A stretch of DNA of 6,678 bases from Acidobacteriaceae bacterium (GTDB lineage: Bacteria; Acidobacteriota; Terriglobia; Terriglobales; Acidobacteriaceae): positions 1 through 6,678 of the forward strand of contig JAOAPG010000053.1 of NCBI GenBank assembly GCA_025462785.1, written 5' to 3'. Under the pieces are notes generated by a model that saw only the letters and a program-made list of their open reading frames with translations, was not told the origin of the DNA and ran no database searches. Made by a program: the position numbers and the translations under genes. Positions 1-5,289 of the stretch are shown here, piece after piece. Numbering within the stretch: position 1 is the first letter of the stretch; the number at the start of each line of letters is the position of its first letter.

Positions 1-7
1 GGAACCC

Positions 8-946
8 ATGAATATCCGTGAAGCACATGAGAAGTTCGCCACAGATGAGCAATGCCTGACCTACATCCAGCAGATGCGCTGGCCTGAAGGCGTCGTGCGA
101 TGCCCACAGTGCGGAGAGAAGAACGTCAAGCGTGTAGAGCGCAAGGCTGAGTCTAAGAATCGCCGCAAGTGGTTCTATCTGTGCTTAGAGAAGAATTGCC
201 ATAACCAGTTCACTCCCACATCTGGCACGCTGTTCGCTGATACGCATCTGCCGTTAATAGTGTGGTTTCAAGCAATCACTCTTTTGCTGAATGCGAAAAA
301 AGGAATCAGCGCGAAACAGCTACAACGCGACTTGGGGATCGGCGGATATAAAACCGCATGGTACTTGAATCACCGCATCCGTGAAGCCATGAATCAGGGC
401 GATATACCGAAGCTTGGCGGCACAATCGAAATTGACGAAACTTATGTAGGCGGCAAGAAAATCGGATATGGCGTCTACGCTGGCAAGAAAGCCAAACAGG
501 TTGTAATCGGCATGAAACAGCGGAACGTCGATTTAAAACTGTTCCACACACCGAATGCGAAGAAGGACATAATCAAGCCACTAGTCGAGAAGCACATCAA
601 TGAAGAAGCTGTCGAAGCAATCATGACCGATGAATTCTTGGTCTATCCGATAGTGTTTAAGGGAACGATTCTAGAAGAAAAGCACCGCACAATTCAGCAC
701 AAGGAACGGAAGTATGTTGTGGGCTCCACTCACACTGACGGAATCGAATCCGCGTTCTCGCTCTTGAAGCGCGGCATCATAGGGAACTTCCACCAAATCT
801 CGCGGAAGCACATGCAGCGTTATCTGGATGAATTTAGCTATCGCTTCAATCGTCGCGCCGATGACCATACGTTCATGGAGACGGTGTGTCGCCTAGCAGG
901 ATTCAAGCCTTTGACGTTCGCCGCCCTGACCTCGGAGAAGGTTTAA
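8..946 (+). CDS. IS1595-family (ISXO2-like) DDE transposase
   Basis: This is the transposase of an IS1595-family insertion sequence; it cuts and joins element ends in a DDE reaction. The N-terminus carries a zinc ribbon with cysteines C32/C35 (CPQC) and C59/C64, which is typical of the family. The catalytic core shows D143 in IEIDETYVGG, D208 in MTDE, and E247 followed by K254 in GIESAFSLLKRG, matching the DDE...K signature. The downstream RYLDEFSYRFNRR motif is also characteristic. At 312 residues it has the usual family length, and no stop or frameshift is visible, so it could be active. The ATG lies only 7 bases into the window (GGAA at 1-4 may be part of its ribosome site), so the left inverted repeat is outside and the element's borders cannot be set. 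The last three codons form one arm of a terminator. Confidence 0.93.
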   Translation: MNIREAHEKFATDEQCLTYIQQMRWPEGVVRCPQCGEKNVKRVERKAESKNRRKWFYLCLEKNCHNQFTPTSGTLFADTHLPLIVWFQAITLLLNAKKGISAKQLQRDLGIGGYKTAWYLNHRIREAMNQGDIPKLGGTIEIDETYVGGKKIGYGVYAGKKAKQVVIGMKQRNVDLKLFHTPNAKKDIIKPLVEKHINEEAVEAIMTDEFLVYPIVFKGTILEEKHRTIQHKERKYVVGSTHTDGIESAFSLLKRGIIGNFHQISRKHMQRYLDEFSYRFNRRADDHTFMETVCRLAGFKPLTFAALTSEKV

Positions 947-1049
947 TAACCTTCTCTTTTTTTTCCGCCTTTATTTCGGAAGTCTTTTGAGGTCCCTTAT
1001 TAAGCATCCTCCTTAGGACTTCATCGAACTGCCCTTTATCCGTTTTCAT
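903..1049 (-). CDS. Small basic hypothetical protein convergent with transposase
   Basis: This is a 48-codon reading frame on the minus strand starting MKTDKGQFDEVLRRML. It is lysine/arginine rich with an acidic helical N-terminal half, then QKTSEIKAEKKEK and a basic tail. The frame is open further upstream to 1166, but the ATG at 1049 is preferred because GGGAG lies about 11 bases upstream and the sequence from there looks protein-like. Its 3' end overlaps the transposase tail-to-tail by 44 bases, including the terminator hairpin. Short proteins with an 'FDxxLxxML...P.KTSEIK' pattern seem familiar to me from other bacterial genomes, but I cannot assign a function. It could be a passenger of the IS or an older chromosomal gene into which the IS end was placed. 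The overlap also leaves open that it is an antisense shadow. Confidence 0.4.
   Translation of the reverse strand: MKTDKGQFDEVLRRMLNKGPQKTSEIKAEKKEKVIKPSPRSGRRTSKA
935..964 (+). terminator. Intrinsic terminator containing the transposase stop codon
   Basis: A perfect 9-bp stem, GAGAAGGTT (935-943) with AACCTTCTC (948-956), encloses the loop TAAT and is followed directly by eight T residues (957-964). The 5' arm encodes the last three transposase residues (E-K-V), and the TAA stop is in the loop. The geometry is that of a classical rho-independent terminator for the plus strand. Confidence 0.85.
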
Positions 1050-1173
1050 GATTTGCGTCACTCCCAACGGAGTCCAAGATGTACTCCATCCTACAGCCAA
1101 TACAGGTTGGCTCTCTGTTTTCCTTAAGAGCTTGACTGAATTCTTCTTCTTTACATACGAAAACAAGCCTCAA

Positions 1174-1222
1174 GGGTCACCCAAATCCGGCCAACGAGGA
1201 TCACCTGAAAACCGGCCAATGA
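1174..1222 (+). repeat. IS21-type left terminal repeats (two imperfect copies)
   Basis: Two tandem imperfect copies lie at 1174-1197 and 1198-1222. They share the pattern GG[GA]TCACC...AAA.CCGGCCAA.GA. IS21-family elements carry multiple short terminal repeats of this sort upstream of istA, and these lie about 55-100 bases before the istA-like start at 1276. They therefore probably mark the left end of the decayed element. No matching inverted copies are evident downstream, consistent with loss of the right end. Confidence 0.6.
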
Positions 1223-1275
1223 GAATGAGTCTTGGGACGTTGATTTCGGCGTAAGGCGTTGTAGCCTTCGTCGAC

Positions 1276-1792
1276 ATGAGCAACGTCTTGAGCGAAGACA
1301 AACGACAACAAGTAATAGTCTTGGGACGGCTGGGATGGTCTCTGCGAAAGATCCAAGAGGCCACGCGAGTGCGTCGAGAGACCATCAGCGCCTATCTGAG
1401 AGGCGCAGGTGTGGAAATATGGCCGCCGGGAAGATGGAGGCGCGAAAGTAAGGCAAAACCGGCCAAAGATGTGATCACCGACTTTGGCGTGGGGATGAGC
1501 GGCCAGGAGCCAGAAAACTCGAAAGGCGCGGGGTCGGCGAGCACCTGTGAACCCTACCGGGAAATCATCGAACAGGGTCTGAGTCGAGATCGCAATGCCA
1601 TGGCAATCTGGCAGGATCTGGTCTCTGACTACGGATTCCCAGGGTGGCTTCCAAAGCCTTCGGCGCTTCGCTTACAAGTTGCGCGGAGCCCAGGTACCCC
1701 AAGCGCGGGCGGTGATCCTCACCTCTCCAGGAGAAGAGGCTCAAGTCGATTACAGCAGCGGGCCGACGGTGCGCAAACCGCAAAGCATGTAG
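1276..1792 (+). pseudogene. istA: IS21-family istA remnant, frameshifted and truncated
   Basis: This is the N-terminal part of an IS21 transposase (IstA normally runs to roughly 400-500 residues). The first 120 or so codons give the helix-turn-helix region (LGRLGWSLRKIQEATRVRRE) and then YREIIEQGLSRDRNAMAIWQ. At about 1642-1644 the frame shifts. The continuation FQSLRRFAYKLRGAQ, then SPGEEAQVDY, is read in the next frame. An extra G in the GGG at 1642-1644 would explain this, since removing one G restores GFPGGFQSLRRF. The first catalytic Asp (in EEAQVDY) is present. The similarity stops just before a TAG at 1790-1792, so the second Asp, the Glu and the whole of istB are missing. The gene cannot encode an active transposase. 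The ATG at 1276 matches the usual IstA N-terminus. Confidence 0.85.
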
Positions 1793-1883
1793 ACAATCCG
1801 CGCTTGCGTCAATTATTATCGTTCACACGACTGTCGTTGCAACGATTATATCACACACCCTTGTCACGGCTCCTAAAATCTCA

Positions 1884-2060
1884 TTAGTCTTGACGCCTTT
1901 GCGGAGCATGCCCTCTAGCTATCATGTTTCTTAATCGGAACGTGTGCTCACGGAGGGTCGCATTGAGGTCTTTAAGGAGCGCGTTCAATGGAGGTCCATC
2001 ACGGACGGCGCGAGCCTTCACACACAGTTCCTTTATCCGATCTTCTAAACGCTTTTTCAA
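1884..2060 (-). CDS. Small helical charged hypothetical protein (possible relic)
   Basis: This is a 58-codon minus-strand frame reading from a TTG as MKKRLEDRIKELCVKARAV, then a GPPLNALLKDLNATLREHT segment and a basic end. The regular spacing of Leu/Ile/Ala with Lys/Arg/Asp/Glu predicts two amphipathic helices, unlike the surrounding non-coding sequence. It resembles short 'RI[KR]ELC.KA......L...L..L...L.EH...LR.M' proteins that I recall as common in Acidobacteria, which would be orphan proteins of unknown function. No strong ribosome site precedes the TTG, and the frame is open only a few codons further upstream. The start may therefore be degraded and the gene a relic next to the IS debris. 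A TTGACA-based promoter lies about 80-110 bases upstream. Confidence 0.38.
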   Translation of the reverse strand: MKKRLEDRIKELCVKARAVRDGPPLNALLKDLNATLREHTFRLRNMIARGHAPQRRQD

Positions 2061-2142
2061 TGGGGGCCGTCGAGGCCCACATTCTCATAACAAGATTGTT
2101 CGTTCGATACAGTACATCCTGTATGCTGCCCTGTCAGTTACG

Positions 2143-2172
2143 ATTGCACCATTTATGGTTAATTTGTGTCAA
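2143..2172 (-). promoter_or_regulatory. Possible sigma-70 promoter for the small minus-strand ORF
   Basis: On the minus strand a perfect -35 hexamer TTGACA (2172-2167) is followed after 18 bases by TGCAAT (2148-2143), which matches four of six -10 positions. It points toward the small reading frame that starts at 2060, leaving a leader of roughly 70-80 bases. Such matches also occur by chance, so this is only a candidate. Confidence 0.25.
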
Positions 2173-2269
2173 GTGAATAGTCGTGAAATATGTCTCTCGC
2201 AGAATCAGCGACTTACCATATTTATGCCGTTCATATGGCAGCCCAATTGCCTTACAATTGGTCGGTAAT

Positions 2270-2283
2270 GGTCTGATTAGACC
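2270..2283. promoter_or_regulatory. Short dyad upstream of the GAF gene
   Basis: GGTCT and AGACC arms (2270-2274, 2279-2283) are separated by GATT, ending 12 bases before the chosen TTG start. It could be an operator half-site pair or a leader hairpin. It is short, and the in-frame TAG stop that bounds the GAF reading frame lies within it. Confidence 0.25.
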
Positions 2284-2295
2284 CCCTGTGGAGTC

Positions 2296-4107
2296 TTGGC
2301 CGGCGTGGCGCAATCATTTTCCAACTCGCGTCCGAAGGTTGCTCTCGACGAAGCTTCGTTCCAGCAGCTTCTTGCCGCAGCGTCGGTAATGCAGCAGCAT
2401 AACGATCGGCTGCTTGCTAAAGATCCTGCCGTTAGTTCGACCGAAGCTCTCTCTGAAGTTGCGCAGACTCAAAAGCTGATCCAAAGTGGGAAGCTCAACT
2501 TTGGTGCGGCGACGAGCTTAATTGCCGAGCGTCTATTAAGAAACACAAAAGCAGCCGGAGTCGCGATTGGCGTTGTTGAAGAGGACCGTCTGGCCTACAC
2601 CGCGGCTTCGGGTGATGCAGCTGGCCAGTGCGGAACCCGTGTCCCTCTCGATTACGGGCTCGCGGCGGACTGCTTCCTTAGCGGAGAGGTTCAGCGGTGC
2701 GCAGACGCGGAATTCGATAGCCGAATACCTTTCTCTGTTCGACGCAAGGGGAACATTCAGTCGTTCATTGCCGTTCCAATCCGGCACGAAAGAGCCGTTG
2801 TTGGTGCTATAGAAGTGCGTTTCGCGCAACCTCAGGGCTTTCAAGAGCAGGATGTGCGCACCTGTGAGCTGATGGCTGGACTTCTTACTGAGACGCTTTC
2901 GCGATCCCAAAAGCATGCCCCTCCTTTAGAAAAATTCGCAGGAGAATTGGCGCCTTTTTTAACCGAAGAAATATTTCAAGCTTTAGACCCCTCTTCTGAG
3001 GACAAAATTGTCAATGCGGATGGCGCGAACACTCGTGAGGACAGCGAAGATCATGAAGACTTGCTGTCACAATTATCGTTTTTGCCCCCGCAAACCGGCC
3101 CTTCTGAATCTTTGTCCGCCGAATCTGTGCAGGATCGAGAAACTGAGCCACTAAGCGAAGACGTGAATTTGAGCTCGGAATCAGTTACCCCCGATCCCGA
3201 TCCCGAGGTGCCGGCAGGTACACATTGCCGCGGCTGTGGGCACCAATTCACACCGGAAGAAGTCTTCTGCGGCAGCTGCGGAATTGCTCGCGCGTCCAAG
3301 GAAACAAATTCTCGGGAACCAAGTGACGGATACCTGCAACACAAGTGGGCGACCCTCTGGTATATGAAGGAGGCGGTACGACGAAGGGAATCGGAAACAG
3401 AACCTCCGACAGAGGAGCTTCCCGCGTTCAGATCCACGATGAACCGAGAGCCGGAGGCAACCAGACCACTCTCTGTTCCGGCGCAGTTTAATGCTGAATC
3501 GTCTGCTGCCGAGGAGTCGTTCCGTCCAGTGTCTGCCTCCGACGAAAATTTTCGAGCACCGGAGGAATCGTTTTTCGATCCATTTCTGCCCGAACCAAAA
3601 GTAGCAGAAACGGAATCAACCACACAAAACGACACTTGGACAATGCAGGAGACGCAATCGGAAGAGCAAGAATCTCCCGAAATTAAAACGGAGCAAACAG
3701 CGGACGAATCTAAGAAATTTGCCTGGAGACCGTGGCTTCTAGCGCAATTGCAAAATCACCGCGCGGACATCTATATAGGTGTCGCTGCCATTCTGCTCGT
3801 AATTGCCCTAGCGGGGTGGGGTGCTCCTGAAACGATGACCAGTTCGTCCAAGGCTCCAACTCCGGCCGCTCCTCAGCTCACCACTTTGGAAAAATTGTTA
3901 GTAGCTACTGGATTGGCTGAGGCTCCGGAAGTCCCTCAAGTTTATCTTGGCAATCCGGATACGCAGGTTTGGCTGGACGTTCATACCGCTCTGTACTATT
4001 GTCCTGGAACTACGCTCTACGGAAAGACGACCGGTGGAAGATTGGCGCCCCAGAGAAGTGCTCAGCAGGACCACTTTGACCCAGCCAGCGGCCGGGCTTG
4101 CGAATAA
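2296..4107 (+). CDS. GAF-domain, zinc-ribbon, single-TM membrane protein
   Basis: This is a 603-codon orphan membrane protein. Residues about 60-200 form a GAF-like domain, with LIAERLL..TKAAGVAIGVV, then GL...CFLSGE, then FIAVPIRHERAVVGAIEVRF and a closing helix. GAF domains usually bind small ligands or mediate partner contacts; the ligand here is unknown. An acidic Ser/Glu-rich linker follows, then a zinc ribbon with C311/C314 and C325/C328. A second disordered linker (about 335-470) leads to a basic/aromatic segment and one TM helix (about 491-509). The positive-inside rule puts the GAF and ribbon in the cytoplasm. The C-terminal 55 residues outside the membrane contain GNPDTQVWLDVHTALYYCPG and a last Cys at 602, which could pair with C569. 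I recall this short tail from other acidobacterial proteins, without known function. The start is uncertain: TTG at 2296 has GGAG only 2 bases upstream, while an in-frame GTG at 2305 has the same GGAG 11 bases upstream. An in-frame stop at 2278-2280 bounds the frame. Confidence 0.85.
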   Translation: MAGVAQSFSNSRPKVALDEASFQQLLAAASVMQQHNDRLLAKDPAVSSTEALSEVAQTQKLIQSGKLNFGAATSLIAERLLRNTKAAGVAIGVVEEDRLAYTAASGDAAGQCGTRVPLDYGLAADCFLSGEVQRCADAEFDSRIPFSVRRKGNIQSFIAVPIRHERAVVGAIEVRFAQPQGFQEQDVRTCELMAGLLTETLSRSQKHAPPLEKFAGELAPFLTEEIFQALDPSSEDKIVNADGANTREDSEDHEDLLSQLSFLPPQTGPSESLSAESVQDRETEPLSEDVNLSSESVTPDPDPEVPAGTHCRGCGHQFTPEEVFCGSCGIARASKETNSREPSDGYLQHKWATLWYMKEAVRRRESETEPPTEELPAFRSTMNREPEATRPLSVPAQFNAESSAAEESFRPVSASDENFRAPEESFFDPFLPEPKVAETESTTQNDTWTMQETQSEEQESPEIKTEQTADESKKFAWRPWLLAQLQNHRADIYIGVAAILLVIALAGWGAPETMTSSSKAPTPAAPQLTTLEKLLVATGLAEAPEVPQVYLGNPDTQVWLDVHTALYYCPGTTLYGKTTGGRLAPQRSAQQDHFDPASGRACE

Positions 4108-4114
4108 GCAGCAG

Positions 4115-4142
4115 AAAAAACGGCTCCCAAACCGAGGGAGCC
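4115..4142 (-). terminator. Bidirectional intrinsic terminator between convergent genes
   Basis: A perfect 7-bp stem GGCTCCC (4122-4128) / GGGAGCC (4136-4142) has a 7-base loop. Read on the minus strand it is followed after one base by six T residues (4120-4115), an excellent terminator for the LuxR locus. On the plus strand it is followed by ATTTCT, so it may also stop GAF-gene transcription less efficiently. Confidence 0.85.
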
Positions 4143-4184
4143 ATTTCTAGTTTAGATCTACGATTCCGCTTACGACCGGGATTC

Positions 4185-4703
4185 TCAATTCTCTAAGTCA
4201 CGGGTTCGGGCCGCAGGAGTATTCAGGTCCAGAATACTATGCTCCCAATGTTCCAGAACGTCAGGCGTGAGCGAGGGTTTCGTGGCGGCGGGCCTCATAC
4301 CAGAGAGCGAGTTCGACCCGGTTCCAGAGTCCGAGCTTATCGTAGATGGCTCTGAGGTAGTTCTTAACAACGTGTTCGGTTGTTCCGATTGCGTTAGCGA
4401 CTTCTCGGTTTTTAAGTCCTTGGGCGACGAGCTCGATGACTTGCTGCTCTCGTCCACTGGGACGTTGTTTTCCGTTGCGTTCGCTTCTGAACATAGTTGC
4501 CTCCGATATAAAAGTGTTGCGAGCTTGACTCGCTTGACTCCGTCTCTAATACCAAACCGTAAAAATAGCCTGTTAAAGTGTGCCTTGACTGTGCGCCGAG
4601 CCATCTTGAGCTCTTTGCCGATTTCTTCGTTATCACATCCCTGAAGCAGAAGTTCAGCAATTTGCTGCTCTCGTGGAGCCAGCTGGACAGACGTTTCTTT
4701 CAT
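4185..4703 (-). CDS. LuxR-type HTH regulator (first of nested pair)
   Basis: This is a 172-codon minus-strand frame whose first 70 residues form a GerE/LuxR-type helix-turn-helix: LAPREQQIAELLLQG, then the recognition region MARRTVKAHFNRLFLRFGI and the closing helix VKLATLLYRRQLC. There is no receiver or ligand-binding domain, so it is a stand-alone DNA-binding module. The ATG at 4703 is chosen over the TTG at 4736 because GGGGA lies 7 bases upstream. From about residue 72 the frame runs another 100 codons as a Ser/Thr/Pro-rich sequence with no domain. This is exactly the region covered by the second HTH cistron in another frame, so the tail may be an out-of-frame shadow, a genuine overlapping product or the result of a frameshift. 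The bidirectional terminator lies about 40 bases past the stop. A perfect hairpin lies in its leader. Confidence 0.8.
   Translation of the reverse strand: MKETSVQLAPREQQIAELLLQGCDNEEIGKELKMARRTVKAHFNRLFLRFGIRDGVKRVKLATLLYRRQLCSEANATENNVPVDESSKSSSSSPKDLKTEKSLTQSEQPNTLLRTTSEPSTISSDSGTGSNSLSGMRPAATKPSLTPDVLEHWEHSILDLNTPAARTRDLEN
4261..4494 (-). CDS. Second LuxR-type HTH protein, nested out of frame
   Basis: This 77-codon protein consists almost only of a LuxR-type helix-turn-helix. After an 11-residue basic lead come PSGREQQVIELVAQGLKNRE, then IGTTEHVVKNYLRAIYDKLG and LWNRVELALWYEARR. It aligns with the HTH of the surrounding gene (shared REQQ, EL..QG, N.E and VK positions), suggesting an old duplication. 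The whole cistron lies inside the reading frame of the first regulator but in a different phase. Its ATG overlaps codons 70-71 of that gene. GGAGG (4504-4500), embedded in the Arg-Arg codons of the upstream gene, sits 5 bases from the ATG, which supports independent, probably coupled translation. Alternatively both HTHs were once one double-HTH protein split by a frameshift near 4490. Confidence 0.82.
   Translation of the reverse strand: MFRSERNGKQRPSGREQQVIELVAQGLKNREVANAIGTTEHVVKNYLRAIYDKLGLWNRVELALWYEARRHETLAHA
4500..4504 (-). promoter_or_regulatory. Strong Shine-Dalgarno for the nested LuxR cistron
   Basis: On the minus strand GGAGG (inside CGGAGGCAACTATG) lies 5 bases before the ATG at 4494. 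It overlaps the Arg codons of the conserved YRRQL end of the first HTH. It supports a real start for the second protein and makes translational coupling likely. Confidence 0.7.
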
Positions 4704-4725
4704 ACAACTTTCCCCGATGTAATGA

Positions 4726-4743
4726 AGCAGCGCCAACGCTGCT
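4726..4743 (-). promoter_or_regulatory. Hairpin/dyad in the LuxR leader
   Basis: AGCAGCG and CGCTGCT (4726-4732, 4737-4743) form a perfect 7-bp dyad with a 4-base spacer (TTGG on the minus strand), 22 bases upstream of the ATG at 4703. It may be a leader hairpin or a dyad operator, for example for autoregulation by a dimeric HTH protein. The alternative TTG start at 4736 would lie in its loop, another reason not to use that start. Confidence 0.45.
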
Positions 4744-4946
4744 GTAAAATATTAAGAATTAACTGGAACAGTCCGTCGACGCTTTCCACCGCGTCCGGCC
4801 ATGAGGGACTGCAAGGTGTGTCTCTATACCAGAATTCATAGCATCCACGATGCCAAGTAGCATCACTTTGCACAGCTGGAAGCCAAACACATTTCCACAG
4901 ACGCCCAAAATCCCCCAGGTAAGTGAGCCAAAATCGGGTAGTAACA

Positions 4947-5041
4947 AGAGCTGATTCTGTGACGGAATGCGGTGTAACGACCTAACAGCCTTGTAAAATC
5001 AATTGTTTGGGAGGGTACCTCGCGATCCCAGAATCAGCTCT
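4947..5041. repeat. 95-bp segment bounded by a perfect 13-bp inverted repeat
   Basis: AGAGCTGATTCTG at 4947-4959 is exactly complementary to CAGAATCAGCTCT at 5029-5041, with 69 bases between. Inside lie the small dyad GAGG/CCTC (5012-5015 region and 5018-5021) and the palindrome GGTACC. No target-site duplication is visible outside the arms. It could be a miniature inverted-repeat element, the closing stem of a structured RNA, or paired binding sites. Confidence 0.5.
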
Positions 5042-5062
5042 CGAACGTGAGCTCCTACTTAC

Positions 5063-5102
5063 CTTGCCGAGATTTTGTTTGCGGCGACGAATCCTCGGCA
5101 AG
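5063..5102. other. Strong hairpin in the divergent intergenic region
   Basis: CTTGCCGAG (5063-5071) pairs perfectly with CTCGGCAAG (5094-5102). Three further A-T pairs (ATT 5072-5074 with AAT 5090-5092) are possible past a single bulged C. The plus-strand 3' side reads AACTTTTGTC, so a weak terminator is possible. Together with the preceding 13-bp inverted repeat it may belong to a small structured RNA. No known RNA family was recognised. Confidence 0.4.
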
Positions 5103-5289
5103 AACTTTTGTCACTCTCGGTTGTACCTGATTCCCTGTATGCGCGGGTAAGGCGATCTCATTGCGTCAAAATTTCCTTGATCCAGAGTCGTCGTTGGAAC
5201 TAATTACACGAGAGCGGTGCTCTGGTATCAATATGATTAAGCTACTCATGTGGAAAACAATGATTTGCTTTAAAGTTGGAGAATAGAGT

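Larger units (their letters stand above)
1793..2295. other. Gene-poor stretch between IS21 remnant and GAF gene
   Basis: No long convincing gene is present here. The plus-strand open frame 1924-2268 has no recognisable motif, is rich in Arg/Ser/Phe, and overlaps a better minus-strand frame. From 1793 to 1883 I see nothing that continues istA. The rest contains the small minus-strand frame at 1884-2060, a possible promoter for it, a 7-bp dyad AAATATG/CATATTT (2186-2192 and 2217-2223), two CAATTG copies (2244-2249, 2255-2260) and the GGTCT/AGACC dyad just before the GAF gene. Confidence 0.6.
4704..5289. other. Divergent intergenic region with several dyads
   Basis: This is about 590 bases between divergently transcribed LuxR (minus) and glycosyltransferase (plus) genes. 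No convincing protein gene is seen; the open minus frame 4759-4947 starts with TTG, has no ribosome site and no motif. It contains the LuxR leader hairpin, three alternating GCATC/GATGC/GCATC segments (4841-4845, 4849-4853, 4860-4864), the 13-bp inverted repeat at 4947-5041, a 9-bp hairpin at 5063-5102, and AGAGC/GCTCT (5211-5223) overlapping CCAGAG/CTCTGG (5182-5187, 5220-5225). Promoters for both flanking genes should lie here, but no strong -35/-10 pair stands out. Confidence 0.6.

Noticed and set aside
2244..2260. Two CAATTG palindromes 11 bases apart before the GAF gene
   Set aside because: The repeats are short and AT-rich and do not form a larger symmetrical site, so they cannot be told from chance.
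1924..2268. Plus-strand open frame of 114 codons
   Set aside because: It has no ribosome site, no domain and biased Arg/Ser/Phe composition, and it is opposite to a better minus-strand small frame.
3051..3635. Long minus-strand open frame (194 codons) inside the GAF gene
   Set aside because: It is Ser-rich and motif-free, and antisense to the Glu/Ser-rich linkers of a well-supported gene. Such linkers commonly give open shadow frames.
4267..4644. Plus-strand open frame antisense to the LuxR pair
   Set aside because: The two minus-strand HTH domains are clearly recognisable, so this frame is their complement.
4759..4947. Minus-strand open frame of 62 codons upstream of the LuxR gene
   Set aside because: It starts with TTG without a ribosome site and has no recognisable motif. 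The hydrophobic stretch alone is not enough to call a gene.
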